A stretch of 64,000 nucleotides of DNA from JALYLC01 sp035696365 (GCA_035696365.1 DASRQS010000091.1:28846-92845); one strand, 5' to 3'; shown: positions 1 through 8,596, counted from the first letter of the stretch. The notes: generated from the letters alone by a model not told the origin. Translations and numbers: made by a program.

Positions 1-703
1 TCGAGACCGGGAAGGCGCCGACGCGCACGGTGCGCCCCTGGTAGGGAATCATCGTCCGGGTCGGCGACACGTTCACGAGCCGGCGGCAGATCTGGAGGAA
101 GTTCTGAGCCGCGACGGGCCGCTGGAAGCCGACGAGGTCGGCGCCGAGCATGCCCTCGACGATCTGCTGGCGCCACGGCAGCTGCATGAACAGCTCCTGC
201 GGCGGCAGCGGGATGTGCAAGAAGAAGCCGATGCGCAGGTCGGGGCGCAGCGCGCGCAGGAGAGCGGGGACGAGGTGCAGCTGATAATCGTGCACCCAGA
301 CGGTCGCGTTGCGCGAGGCCACCTTCGCCGTCAGATCCGCGAAGCGCTCGTTGGTCTCGACGTAGCTCTGCCACCATTCGCGCCGGAACTCGGGCGGACG
401 CACGGCGTCGTGGTAGAGCGGCCACAGCGTGCGGTTGGCGAAGCCTTCGTAGAAACCCTCGATCTCGCGCGCGTTGAGGCCGATGGGCGTCAGCCGCATG
501 CCGCCGTGGTCGAAGGCCTTGGGCGGGTTGCCGACGGTGCCGGCCCAGCCGATCCAGGAGCCGTGCCCGGCCTGCACGATCGGCGCCAGGGCGCTCACGA
601 GACCGCCCGGGCTGACCTCCCAGGAGCCGTCGTCCGCGCGCACGACGGGCAGCCTGTTGGCGACGATGACGATCTCGTCGGCCTGGGTGGGCCGTGCGCT
701 CAC
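1..703 (-). CDS. otsA: trehalose-6-phosphate synthase, N-terminal part (runs off window)
   Basis: This GT20 enzyme makes trehalose 6-phosphate from a nucleotide-glucose donor and glucose 6-phosphate in the cytoplasm. The reverse strand translates from GTG at 703 and stays open to the window edge, giving 234 of the usual ~460-480 residues. The N-terminal IVIVANRLPVV and SPGGL segments, WIGWAG, the EGFYEGFANRTLWPLYH stretch and WVHDYQLHLVP are all typical of OtsA and carry donor- and acceptor-binding residues. The C-terminal nucleotide-binding half lies outside the window. The GTG was chosen because the conserved IVIVANR strand follows within ten residues and GGAG lies upstream. The gene is divergent from the BON-OmpA gene across about 80 bp. 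Identity is very likely. Confidence 0.93.
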   Translation of the reverse strand, partial: MSARPTQADEIVIVANRLPVVRADDGSWEVSPGGLVSALAPIVQAGHGSWIGWAGTVGNPPKAFDHGGMRLTPIGLNAREIEGFYEGFANRTLWPLYHDAVRPPEFRREWWQSYVETNERFADLTAKVASRNATVWVHDYQLHLVPALLRALRPDLRIGFFLHIPLPPQELFMQLPWRQQIVEGMLGADLVGFQRPVAAQNFLQICRRLVNVSPTRTMIPYQGRTVRVGAFPVS

Positions 704-747
704 AGCGCAACCGTAGCTCCGACGGTCCCCACGCCGGGCCGCGCGGG

Positions 748-777
748 TTGTTTGCGTGCGGCACCGTGCGGTAGCGT
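748..777 (+). promoter_or_regulatory. candidate leaderless promoter of BON-OmpA gene
   Basis: TTGTTT at 748-753 and TAGCGT at 772-777 are separated by 18 nt. The -10-like box ends 7 nt before the ATG at 785, which would give a leaderless or near-leaderless transcript. The same TANNNT-N6-8-start geometry recurs at many genes in the window. Confidence 0.45.
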
Positions 778-784
778 CCCCCCG

Positions 785-1645
785 ATGAGCGCTCAGCGCA
801 TTCTCGCCAGTGGTGCGGCCGCGCTGCTCGTGCTCATCGTGCTCGCCATCGCGTTCCACGACGACGGCTCGAGCGGGACGGGCGTAACCACCCCGACCAT
901 TCCGGCTGCGGGCGCGGGCGTCCTGCGCGCCCACGTCGCGGCCGGGCAGGTCACGCTCGACGGAGGCGTGCAGGATGCGAGCGAGCAGACGGCCATCGAC
1001 ACCGCGGCCAAGGGCCGCTTCGGCAAGGACAACGTGCTCGACCGGCTGCGCGTAGTGGCCAGCGCCCCCTCGGCCGTGTGGCTGGCCACGGCCATGAATG
1101 CACTGCCCCGCAAGGATGCGGGCTTTGGACCGATCGACGTGACCTCGACGAAGTCGGCGCTGACCGTCAGCGGCAGGGTGCCGACCGCAGCGGCGGGCAA
1201 TGCACTCGTCAAGGCGGTCGCCGACGCGGCGGGCCGTACGGCGATCAGCAAGCTCAGGGTCGTCGGCGAGGGCGCCGGAGGCACCCTGCAGGCCAACATC
1301 GACGACGCCGTCAAGGGCCGCAGCATCCCGTTCCTCTCGGGCAGCGCCGCGATCACCAAGGGCGGCCAGACCGTGCTCCGCGCGCTCGTCAAGCCGCTCG
1401 AGGCGGCCGGCTCGGCGCGCGTCGTGGTGGGCGGGTACACCGACAGCGTGGGCGCCGCCAAGGCGAATCTCAATCTCAGCAACGCGCGTGCTCACTCGGT
1501 GGTGGTGTTCCTCACGAAGCAAGGCGTCCCAGCGAAGACCCTGATCGCCAAGGGCTATGGCGAGGCCAAGCCGATCGCGAGCAACAGCACCGCCGCCGGC
1601 CGCAGCAAGAACCGCCGCATCGAGTTCACCGTGCTGAGTGGGTAA
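785..1645 (+). CDS. membrane-anchored BON/OmpA-domain protein (ArfA/OmpATb-like)
   Basis: This 286-residue protein has one N-terminal hydrophobic segment (residues ~6-22) followed by a T/P/G-rich linker. A central region (~40-165) resembles BON domains (LDGGVQDASEQ..., LTVSGRVPTAA). The C-terminal OmpA-type peptidoglycan-binding domain (~175-285) carries GGYTDSVGAAKANLNLSNARA and AKGYGEAKPIASN...RSKNRRIEF; the conserved Asp and Arg suggest peptidoglycan binding. The domain order matches mycobacterial ArfA/OmpATb. The start was placed at 785, not at the upstream in-frame ATG at 215, because 785 begins a membrane anchor, follows a -10-like box, and the extension would lie inside antisense otsA. 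A coiled-coil membrane protein follows 11 bp downstream, much as small membrane proteins follow arfA. Function in envelope anchoring is inferred. Confidence 0.85.
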   Translation: MSAQRILASGAAALLVLIVLAIAFHDDGSSGTGVTTPTIPAAGAGVLRAHVAAGQVTLDGGVQDASEQTAIDTAAKGRFGKDNVLDRLRVVASAPSAVWLATAMNALPRKDAGFGPIDVTSTKSALTVSGRVPTAAAGNALVKAVADAAGRTAISKLRVVGEGAGGTLQANIDDAVKGRSIPFLSGSAAITKGGQTVLRALVKPLEAAGSARVVVGGYTDSVGAAKANLNLSNARAHSVVVFLTKQGVPAKTLIAKGYGEAKPIASNSTAAGRSKNRRIEFTVLSG

Positions 1646-1656
1646 AAGGAGCGCTG

Positions 1657-2112
1657 ATGTTCGAAACGGCGAGTGAGATCGTCATCTGGATGGTGCTAGC
1701 GGCGCTCGTCGGCTTCGCAACCGGCTGGGCCCTCCGCAGCGTCGTGGCCAACCGCGCGCGTGCGCGCCTGAGCGAGCGCCTCGAGGAGAAGCGCCGGGAG
1801 ACGCAGGAGCTGCGCGAGGAACTGCGCCACCTGCGCGGCGGCGACGAGGACGTGATGCAACTACCGCCGGGGCCGGTGCCGGCCTGGGAGGACGCGGACG
1901 AGGGCGGTGCGCCGCCCTATGGGCCGCCCTCGGAGGAGGAGCCCACGGTAGGTGCCACAGCCGAGCACGACGAGGTGGAGCTCGGGCCGCTCGACGAGCC
2001 GGAGCCCGGTGAGGAGCCGGGCGGTGGCGGCACGACGCGGGCGATGCGTCTCGACGAGGTCGAGTGGGAGGACGTGGAGGACCCGCCGCGCAAACGCGAC
2101 GACGAGTCGTAG
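1657..2112 (+). CDS. small single-pass membrane protein with coiled coil and acidic tail
   Basis: The 151-residue product has one transmembrane helix (residues ~8-25, IWMVLAALVGFATGWAL). It is followed by a basic Arg-rich coiled coil (~30-65, RARLSERLEEKRRETQELREEL) and then a long acidic, Pro/Gly-rich, probably disordered tail. An AAAGGA ribosome-binding site lies 6 nt before the ATG. The gene is 11 bp downstream of the BON-OmpA gene, so the two are probably co-expressed. By position it parallels the small membrane proteins that follow arfA in mycobacteria, but I recognise no named domain. It may be a partner or anchor for the OmpA-like protein. Confidence 0.72.
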   Translation: MFETASEIVIWMVLAALVGFATGWALRSVVANRARARLSERLEEKRRETQELREELRHLRGGDEDVMQLPPGPVPAWEDADEGGAPPYGPPSEEEPTVGATAEHDEVELGPLDEPEPGEEPGGGGTTRAMRLDEVEWEDVEDPPRKRDDES

Positions 2113-2119
2113 CTCGGGC

Positions 2120-3670
2120 GTGAGCGCGAACCGCGACGAGCTGTCGCCGCTTGCGCTGCTGCGCCGCAGCGCGCTGGCCTACCCGGATCGGCCGGCCGTG
2201 CGCGACGGCGAGCGGCAGCTCACGTTCGCCGAGCTTGCGGAGCGCGCGTGGCGGCTGGGAAACGCGTTGCGCGGGCTCGGCGTCGCGCCCGAGGAGCGCG
2301 TCGCGATGCTCTCGCTCAACCGGGCCGAGCTGCTGGAGGCGCATTTCGGCGTCCCGGCTTCCGGCGGCGCCCTCTGTGCGATCAACACGCGCCTCGCGCC
2401 GCCCGAGGTGCGCTTCATCGTCGGCCATTGCGGCGCGCAGGTGCTGTTGCTCGATCCCGAGCTCGAGGAGGCCGCCGGCGGGGCCGCGCAGTTGCCGGGC
2501 CTGCGCGTCGTCCGGCTCGGCCCCGAGTACGAGGCGCTGCTCGAGGCTGCGCGAACGGCCCCGCCGGACTGGCCCGACGGCGAGGACCGCCCGATCTCGG
2601 TGGACTACACGAGCGGTACGACAGGCACGCCGAAGGGTGTCGTCTACACGCATCGCGGTGCGTATCTCGGCGCGCTGGCGGGGCTCGTCGAGACGCGTCT
2701 CGGCCCCGACAGCCGCTACCTCTGGACGCTGCCGATGTTCCATTGCAACGGCTGGTGCTTCAGCTGGGGCGTGGCGGGGGTGGGCGCCACGAGCGTGGTG
2801 CTGCGCCGGCCCGAGCCCGGCGCAGTCTGGCGCGAGTTGCGCGCCGGAGCCACGCACCTGTGCGCGGCTCCGACGGTGCTGATCACGCTCCTGGCGCACG
2901 CGGATGCCGCGCCACTCGGGCATGAGGTGACCTGCGTCGTCGGTGGCGCGCCGCCCTCCCCGACGCTGATCGAGCGCTGCCAGGCGCTGGGCATCCGGCT
3001 CTCGCACATGTACGGCCTGACCGAGACCTACGGGCCTGCCACGGTGGCGGCCTGGCCCCCCGAATGGGACGAGCTGCCGCCCGCCGAGCGCGCCGTGCGG
3101 CGCGCACGCCAGGGAGTGCCCATCGTGCTCGGCGGCGGGATGGACGTGTGGGACGGCGAGGGCGCGCCGGTACTGCGCGACGGGCTGACGATGGGCGAGG
3201 TCGTGCTGCGCGGCAACACCGTGATGGCGGCCTATCTCGACGATCCCGCGGCTACCGCCGAGGCCTTCCGCGGCGGCTGGCTGCACTCGGGGGACGCCGC
3301 AGTCGTGCATCCCGACGGGCGCATCGAGCTGCGCGACCGCTTCAAGGACGTGATCGTCTCCGGCGGCGAGAACATCTCGACGATCGAGGTCGAGCAGGCC
3401 CTCGCGCGGCATCCCGCGGTGCTCGACTGCGCCGTCGTCGGCATCCCGGACGACCACTGGGGCGAGCGGCCCAAGGCCTTCGTCGAGCTGCGTCCGGGCA
3501 TGCAGGCTACGGCCGAGGAGCTGACGGCGTTCTGCCGCGAGCAGCTCGCGGGCTTCAAGTGCCCGGACCAGGTGGAGTACGGGAGCCTGCCGCGCACGGC
3601 GACCGGCAAGGTGCAGAAGTTCGTCCTGCGCGAGCGCGAATGGGCGGGCCGCGAGCGGCGCGTCAACTGA
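2120..3670 (+). CDS. AMP-dependent acyl-CoA synthetase (medium/long-chain type)
   Basis: This 516-residue ANL-superfamily ligase would activate a carboxylic acid as acyl-adenylate and transfer it to CoA. The phosphate-binding loop YTSGTTGTPKGVVYTHRG (~residues 162-179), FHCNGWCFSWG, YGLTETYGPATV, GWLHSGDAAV and the hinge/A8 segment KDVIVSGGENISTIEVEQAL are present. The C-terminal catalytic lysine motif TATGKVQKFVLRE is intact. The pattern resembles the AlkK/FadD3-like subgroup acting on medium-chain or aromatic-side-chain acids; substrate cannot be read from sequence. GTG at 2120 was chosen because the protein then begins SANRDELSPLALLRRSA, matching family N-termini; longer in-frame starts overlap the preceding gene. 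A strong palindrome follows the stop. Confidence 0.88.
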   Translation: MSANRDELSPLALLRRSALAYPDRPAVRDGERQLTFAELAERAWRLGNALRGLGVAPEERVAMLSLNRAELLEAHFGVPASGGALCAINTRLAPPEVRFIVGHCGAQVLLLDPELEEAAGGAAQLPGLRVVRLGPEYEALLEAARTAPPDWPDGEDRPISVDYTSGTTGTPKGVVYTHRGAYLGALAGLVETRLGPDSRYLWTLPMFHCNGWCFSWGVAGVGATSVVLRRPEPGAVWRELRAGATHLCAAPTVLITLLAHADAAPLGHEVTCVVGGAPPSPTLIERCQALGIRLSHMYGLTETYGPATVAAWPPEWDELPPAERAVRRARQGVPIVLGGGMDVWDGEGAPVLRDGLTMGEVVLRGNTVMAAYLDDPAATAEAFRGGWLHSGDAAVVHPDGRIELRDRFKDVIVSGGENISTIEVEQALARHPAVLDCAVVGIPDDHWGERPKAFVELRPGMQATAEELTAFCREQLAGFKCPDQVEYGSLPRTATGKVQKFVLREREWAGRERRVN

Positions 3671-3690
3671 CCGGCCCGGGCACGAAGCGT

Positions 3691-3722
3691 GCGCAGATTG
3701 GGGTCAGGACCCCAATCTGTGC
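3691..3722 (+). terminator. GGGGTC-type palindrome after acyl-CoA ligase gene
   Basis: Arms 3691-3705 and 3708-3722 are complementary over 15 bp with one G-U wobble, around TTGGGGTC-AG-GACCCCAA. No T-tract follows, so this could be a terminator or a REP-like repeat. It belongs to the same family as 6786-6839 and 11877-11953. Confidence 0.55.
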
Positions 3723-3737
3723 AGCTCCGCAACCAGA

Positions 3738-4829
3738 ATGAGGGCGATGGGACGGACTCGCCTGCTCGCCGCCGTGCTCGCCGGACTGCTGCTTGCCGTG
3801 CCCGCGAGCGCGGGTACGGGCTCGGAGCTCCCCGGCGTGATCAAGCGCGCCGAGCAGCTGCGCGGGCTGAAGACGACGCGCCCGCTGGCGGTCGCGACGC
3901 TGGGCGCCGCAGGGCTACGACGCATCGTCGTGCGCGAGCTCGCGCACGAGCGGCACCCGCGGGAGGACGCCGCCTGGGACGACGCGCTGCACCTGCTCGG
4001 CGTGCTGAAGCCAGGCCAGAGCCTCGAGCACGTGCAGCGGGGCGAGCTCACGGGCCAGGTCGCCGGTCTCTACGTTCCCGCGAGCGGCAGGCTGTATGTA
4101 CTGGGCGGCGGTGGCGCCGCGCCGCGTTCGGTGATCGCGCACGAGGTGACGCACGCGCTGCAGAACCAGCACTTCCACCTCACGCGCGGCGTCTTCGCCC
4201 ACCACCCGAGCGACCACGACGGCGAGCTCGCGGCGCTGGCGCTGATCGAGGGCGACGCCACGGAGGTGCAGTCGCGCTACGTCGCCACGCTCTCGGCCGG
4301 AGATCTCGTCTCCGAGCTGGCGCGCACGCTGGGCTCGATGCCTTCCGACTCCAAGGTCGCCAAGGTTCCCTATCTCCAGGGTGAGCTGACCTATCCCTAT
4401 ACGGCGGGCCTGGAGTTCGTGCGCGCCGTGCGTGCGCGCGGCGGCCAGCGCCTGCTGGACAGGGCCTTCCGCCACCCGCCGCGGACGACCGCCGCAGTGC
4501 TGGACCCGGCGCGCTATCTGGCCGGCGATCCGCCTGCCCGGCCTGTCGCGCTGCCCCCCGGAACCTACGACCTCGCGACCACCTTCGGGGCCGAGGACCT
4601 GGTCGCGCTGACCGGCGAGGACGGCCAGGCGCGCAGCTGGCTGGGGGGTCGCCTCGGTGTCGGCCCGCAGGGGCTGCAGCTCCGGCTCGCGGCGCGCCGC
4701 GCGGCCTCGGTCGCCGCCGCACTCCGGCACGTCTTGCCGGCCTCCGCGGCAATCGCATTCCGCGGGCAGCTCGTGTGCGTGCGAATCGTGCCCACAAAGG
4801 CTTCAGGACAGCCGCTTTCCTGCCGATAG
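3738..4829 (+). CDS. secreted zinc metalloprotease-like protein (HEVTH)
   Basis: The 363-residue product starts with a signal peptide (MGRTRLLAAVLAGLLLAVPASAG). The zinc-peptidase signature VIAHEVTHALQNQHF places H135, E136 and H139 as zinc ligand, catalytic base and second ligand. Downstream ALIEGDATEV supplies E171 as a plausible third ligand, as in gluzincins. No specific family name is assigned; similar uncharacterised HEVTHALQ proteins occur in actinobacteria. The C-terminal third lacks recognisable motifs. Two starts are possible, ATG 3738 and ATG 3747; the second gives the cleaner signal peptide. The stop overlaps the Shine-Dalgarno of the next gene, so the two are likely co-transcribed. 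Substrate is unknown. Confidence 0.75.
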   Translation: MRAMGRTRLLAAVLAGLLLAVPASAGTGSELPGVIKRAEQLRGLKTTRPLAVATLGAAGLRRIVVRELAHERHPREDAAWDDALHLLGVLKPGQSLEHVQRGELTGQVAGLYVPASGRLYVLGGGGAAPRSVIAHEVTHALQNQHFHLTRGVFAHHPSDHDGELAALALIEGDATEVQSRYVATLSAGDLVSELARTLGSMPSDSKVAKVPYLQGELTYPYTAGLEFVRAVRARGGQRLLDRAFRHPPRTTAAVLDPARYLAGDPPARPVALPPGTYDLATTFGAEDLVALTGEDGQARSWLGGRLGVGPQGLQLRLAARRAASVAAALRHVLPASAAIAFRGQLVCVRIVPTKASGQPLSCR

Positions 4830-4837
4830 GAAACGCC

Positions 4838-6781
4838 GTGGAACCATCCCCAGGGCGCCATGACGCAGAGAGCGCTGCCGAACGCCGATTGCACGCAGTC
4901 GTCGATACGCTCGGCCTGCACGTGTACAGCGGTCAGACCTTCCCTGACGATCGCTTCGTCACGCTGGTCGCGCTGACGCCATCGCGCTCGCTGCTCGGGC
5001 TCACGACGGACGGGACGGGCGGCGGCGACGTGAACTGGCTCGCCGCGATCCACCCCGACGATCGCGCCCGCTATGACGAGGTGTTCTGCTACGCCAACGA
5101 GCGCCTGCTGCATCCGCTCGAGCTGGAGTACCGGCTGTGCGGATACGACGGCGTCGAGCGCTGGGTCTGGGAGCGCATCTTCCCTCACCGGCTGCGACCC
5201 GACGGCGTCGTCGACATCGACGGGGTCGTTGCCGACGTCACGGCGCTGCACCACGCCACCAACGAGCGCAACGCGCTCTCCCAGCGCCTCGAGCGAGTGC
5301 TCGGCGGCGTGGCCGAGTTCGTCGTCTCGTGTGAGATGCGCGACGGGAGCACCATCTGGATCGATGCCGGCCCCGGCGCGGAGCGCATGCTCGGCGGGCC
5401 GCTGCCCGACGGCGCGGACGGGCCGACCGTCTGGCACGAGTGCGTCCATCCCGATGACCGGGCGGTGCTCGATGCCTACCACGAGCAGCTCGCCCAGCGC
5501 GAGCCGGCCGAGGCCACCTACCGTCTGCGAGGGCTCGACGGCGTCGAGCGCTGGGTCTGGGCGAGGGCGCGGCCGCACCCCGGCGACGGCCCGGTTGCCT
5601 ACGACGCAGTGATCAGCGACGTCACCGAGCGCGAGCGCGCCCGCATCGGGCTGCTGCTGGCCCGCGAGGAAGCCGAGCGGCGCTCGCGCGTCGATCCCAC
5701 GACCGGGCTCTTCAACCGCCATCACCTGCTCGACGTGGCGCGCCGCGAGCTCGCGCGCTCGCAGCGCGAGAACACCAGCCCGGCGCTCGTCCTGCTCGAC
5801 GTCGACCGCCTGCGCGAGCTCAACGAGCGCAGGGGCCATGCCGTGGGGGACTCCGTCCTGCGCGAGCTGGCCGGCCGGCTCTCGCACAGCGTGCGTACCT
5901 ACGACACGATCTCGCACGTCGGCGCCGGCCGCTTCGCAGTGCTGGTGCCCGATCTGCGCGACGGCGAGGCACTGCGCCGCATCTGCGACGAGATTGCCGC
6001 GACGTTGACCGACGAGCCGCTGCGCTCGGCCGGCCGCGAGGTGCGCGTGACCGTCTCGGCCGGCGGCGCGCGCTCGCACCCCGGCACGACCGTCGACGCG
6101 CTCCTGCACACCGCCGAGGTCGCGCTCGCGGCGGCCAAGCTGAACGGCCCCGGCAGGCAGGCCATCGGGGACAGCCGCAGCAGCCAGCCCGAGGACGAGA
6201 CCGGCGAGGCCGTGCGTGTGGCCGCGACCCTCGCCCGCGCGGCCGCGGTGCGCGAGGGCGTCCCGCACGAGCACGAGGTCAGCGTCGCCGAGCTCGCGGA
6301 GCTCGTGGGACGGGAGCTGGGACTGCCCGAGAGCCTGCAGGGCGACTTGCGCCTCGCGGGACTGCTGCACGACGTCGGCACGATCGCCGTCGCCGGCGCG
6401 GTGCTCTCCAAGCCGGGCCCGCTCGACGAGGAGGAGTGGGTCGTCCTGCGCGAGCACCCGAGCATCGGCGCCGACATGGTTGCCCGCATCCCCGGCCTCT
6501 CGCGCACGCAGCTCGCCATCCGCCACCACCACGAGCGCTTCGACGGCCAGGGCTATCCCGACCGCCTCGCCGGCGAGTCGATCCCGATGGCCGCTCGCGT
6601 GCTCGCGGCCGTCGACGCCTACACCGCGATGACCGAGATCCGGCCCTACCGCGACGCACGCGACCGCAAGGAGGCGCTGGAGGAACTGCGCCGCAACGCG
6701 GGCACCCAGCTCGACCCGACCGTCGTCGACGCCCTCTGCCGCGTGCTCACCGGCGAGGGCGCGAGCGCCGTCGCCGCCTGA
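4838..6781 (+). CDS. PAS-degenerate GGDEF-HD-GYP signalling protein
   Basis: This 647-residue cytoplasmic protein has two PAS/PAC-like units (~residues 20-135 and ~150-270; both contain YDGVERWVW/LDGVERWVW and IHPDDRA/VHPDDRA). A GGDEF-like domain follows (~285-440, DPTTGLFNRHHLLD), and then an HD-GYP domain (~455-640). The GGDEF active site reads GAGRF (from ~362), so cyclase activity is probably lost. The HD-GYP domain keeps H511-D512 (LLHDVGTIAV), HHERFDGQGYP and VDAYTAMT, consistent with a c-di-GMP phosphodiesterase. The GTG at 4838 was chosen because AGGA lies 7 nt upstream, overlapping the previous stop codon. No membrane segment is visible, so input is cytosolic or via the PAS domains. 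A long palindrome follows the stop. Confidence 0.88.
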   Translation: MEPSPGRHDAESAAERRLHAVVDTLGLHVYSGQTFPDDRFVTLVALTPSRSLLGLTTDGTGGGDVNWLAAIHPDDRARYDEVFCYANERLLHPLELEYRLCGYDGVERWVWERIFPHRLRPDGVVDIDGVVADVTALHHATNERNALSQRLERVLGGVAEFVVSCEMRDGSTIWIDAGPGAERMLGGPLPDGADGPTVWHECVHPDDRAVLDAYHEQLAQREPAEATYRLRGLDGVERWVWARARPHPGDGPVAYDAVISDVTERERARIGLLLAREEAERRSRVDPTTGLFNRHHLLDVARRELARSQRENTSPALVLLDVDRLRELNERRGHAVGDSVLRELAGRLSHSVRTYDTISHVGAGRFAVLVPDLRDGEALRRICDEIAATLTDEPLRSAGREVRVTVSAGGARSHPGTTVDALLHTAEVALAAAKLNGPGRQAIGDSRSSQPEDETGEAVRVAATLARAAAVREGVPHEHEVSVAELAELVGRELGLPESLQGDLRLAGLLHDVGTIAVAGAVLSKPGPLDEEEWVVLREHPSIGADMVARIPGLSRTQLAIRHHHERFDGQGYPDRLAGESIPMAARVLAAVDAYTAMTEIRPYRDARDRKEALEELRRNAGTQLDPTVVDALCRVLTGEGASAVAA

Positions 6782-6785
6782 AGCC

Positions 6786-6839
6786 TGCACAACTCGGGGT
6801 CAGGCACGCACGGGTGCGTGCCTGACCCCGATATGTGCA
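6786..6839. terminator. 26-bp-arm palindrome between convergent genes
   Basis: Arms 6786-6811 and 6814-6839 pair over 26 bp with two mismatches, around CGGGGTCAGGCACGCAC. It sits between the convergent stops at 6781 and 6847, which fits a bidirectional terminator. It also belongs to the GGGGTC palindrome family repeated in other intergenic gaps. Confidence 0.6.
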
Positions 6840-6846
6840 CGGGTCG

Positions 6847-8451
6847 CTATCCGGTGACTCCCGCCACGCCGTGACGGCTGCGGGGGAGCGTCACGTCCGT
6901 CGAGGACGCTGCGCGCGCGGGCGGCGTGTCGTCGGAGGTCGCGACGGCCTTGTTGACGAGGCGCTTGCGCTGCGTCAGATCGACCTTCACGAGCAGCGTG
7001 AACTGCCTGTGCTTGTGCTTGGCGAGCACGCCGACCGTCCAGCAGACCTGCGCGCCCGAGAGCGTGCCGCTGCCGGTCGAGACGACGGTCACGCCGTCGG
7101 GGAGGTTGTCGCAGACCTTCACGCCGTGCGCGGTGGCGCGGCCGACGTTGGTGACCACGAGGGTGTAGTGGATGGACTCGCCCGCGCGCACCGTGGCGGG
7201 CTTGCCGGCCTTCTTGAGCGAGAGCTTCGGCTTGCCGGGAGACGCGGGCCCCGTGCCGCCACCCGACGGCGGCGGCGCCTTCCAGATGCCGGCGTCCCAG
7301 TCCAGATCACGCTGTCCCGGGGCGAGCACGGTGCTGACGGCGCAGCCGTCGGAGCCGGCGTCCGAGCCGTTCGCGCGCGTCGAGCCGCTCGCGTCCTTCG
7401 TGGTCAGGCTGAAGCCCGAGGGGATCGTGCCGACCTCGAAGCAGACGTTGTAGGTGCCCGGCGGGAGGCGATCGAAGATGTAGAGCCCGTTGGCGTCCGT
7501 CACGGTGTGCCCGATCACGGCGCCGGTGGAGTCGTGCAGCGCCACGCCCACGCCGCCGACGCCGTGCTCGCCCGCGTCCTGGATGCCGTTGTGGTTGGAG
7601 TCCTCCCACACGCGGTCGCCGATCGCTGCGGGCTTCCAGAAGCCGAAGTCGTAGGTCGGGATGAAGGAGCCGGCGGCGCCGGTCGGGGCCGAGGCGATGC
7701 ACGGCACGCCGTTGCTCAGCGCGGCATCGGAGTCGATCGCGTCGTTCGCGCCGACGTTCGCCGGCGTGAGCTCGAAGCCCGCGAGCGGCCCGCCCGCGTC
7801 GACGCAGACGGCGTAGGTCGTTCCGGGCTGCAGCCTGTCGAAGCGGTAGAGCCCGTTGGCGTCCGTCGTGGTCGTCCCCGCGAGCGCGCCGGAGGCGTTG
7901 TAGAGGCGCACCGTCACGCCGGCGAAGCCGGGCTCGCCGGCGGTCTGCAGCCCGTCGTGGTTCTGGTCCCACCAGACGTAGTCGCCGAGACCGGCGAAGC
8001 CGACCGTCGAGGTCGCCTCGCCGTGATTGTTCGTGGTCGGCCTGTCGCCGGGCGCCGCGACGTCCGCGACGTTGACGAGATCGCCGGCCGGCACGTCGTC
8101 GTCCACGCGCACCGTGATCGTGTACGTGACGGAGGCGCCGACGGCGAGCGGAGCCACCGGGCAGGTGATGACGGCGGCCGCAGCGGTGCAGCCGGAGGAC
8201 GCGCTCACGAAGGTCGTGTGCGCCGGCAGGGTGTCCGTCACGGTGCCGGGGGCGTTCGCTTGCGTCCCGTGATTCTCGACCAGGATCGTGTACGTCAGCA
8301 GGTCGCCAGGTGCAGCCTGGGCGTGATCGACGACCTTCACCAGGCTCAGATCGGGATGCGCGGACGCGAGGGCCGGCACGACCAGCAGGCCGCTCACGGC
8401 AACCAGCAGCAGAAGAGCGCGGCGCATTCGGCGCCTGGGAATCAGGTGCAT
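6847..8451 (-). CDS. secreted DUF11/SdrD-B repeat surface protein
   Basis: The 534-residue protein begins with a signal peptide (RRALLLLVAVSGLLVVPALASA). It contains a DUF11 domain (~residues 34-150, LTYTILVENHG...), two SdrD B-like Cna-fold repeats (~155-270, GLGDYVWWDQNHDGLQ; ~275-390, IGDRVWEDSNHNGIQ), each with the DxNHDG/DxNHNG calcium-binding signature, a Pro/Gly linker, and a second DUF11 domain (~415-515). There is no LPXTG motif and no C-terminal membrane anchor, so it is probably released or held non-covalently. AGGAG lies 5 nt before the ATG, so this gene is leadered, unlike many neighbours. An alternative start at 8427 begins directly at MRRALL. It is likely a structural or adhesive exoprotein. 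Confidence 0.85.
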   Translation of the reverse strand: MHLIPRRRMRRALLLLVAVSGLLVVPALASAHPDLSLVKVVDHAQAAPGDLLTYTILVENHGTQANAPGTVTDTLPAHTTFVSASSGCTAAAAVITCPVAPLAVGASVTYTITVRVDDDVPAGDLVNVADVAAPGDRPTTNNHGEATSTVGFAGLGDYVWWDQNHDGLQTAGEPGFAGVTVRLYNASGALAGTTTTDANGLYRFDRLQPGTTYAVCVDAGGPLAGFELTPANVGANDAIDSDAALSNGVPCIASAPTGAAGSFIPTYDFGFWKPAAIGDRVWEDSNHNGIQDAGEHGVGGVGVALHDSTGAVIGHTVTDANGLYIFDRLPPGTYNVCFEVGTIPSGFSLTTKDASGSTRANGSDAGSDGCAVSTVLAPGQRDLDWDAGIWKAPPPSGGGTGPASPGKPKLSLKKAGKPATVRAGESIHYTLVVTNVGRATAHGVKVCDNLPDGVTVVSTGSGTLSGAQVCWTVGVLAKHKHRQFTLLVKVDLTQRKRLVNKAVATSDDTPPARAASSTDVTLPRSRHGVAGVTG

Positions 8452-8527
8452 CGTCTTCTCCTGGTGTCGCTCGTCCGGACTTGCGGCGGTCCGCGGAATT
8501 CGGAGACCCGAGGAGACCCTAGCAATA

Positions 8528-8559
8528 CCCCTTTCGGGGGCCGCCGGGGGATTCGGCGG
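8528..8559 (-). terminator. tandem hairpins downstream of fbiC
   Basis: Two GC-rich hairpins lie between the fbiC stop and the SdrD-B gene: CCCC-TTTC-GGGG at 8528-8539 and CCGCCG-N7-CGGCGG at 8541-8559. Read on the minus strand they could end fbiC transcription before the promoter of the surface-protein gene. Confidence 0.4.
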
Positions 8560-8596
8560 ACCTCGGGAGGTTCCCTAGGTCCCTGCTGGGACGGGC

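Noticed and set aside
215..784. 5' extension of the BON-OmpA ORF
   Set aside because: This part is antisense to otsA, whose conserved motifs are evident on the minus strand. The membrane anchor and -10-like box support the start at 785.
1682..3457. 591-residue minus-strand ORF
   Set aside because: It lies wholly antisense to the membrane-protein and acyl-CoA ligase genes, which have clear motifs. Its protein is Arg/Ala/His-rich with no domain, a GC-driven shadow.
4565..6790. 741-residue minus-strand ORF
   Set aside because: It is antisense to the PAS-GGDEF-HD-GYP gene and has low-complexity Val/Ala/Arg/Asp composition without motifs.
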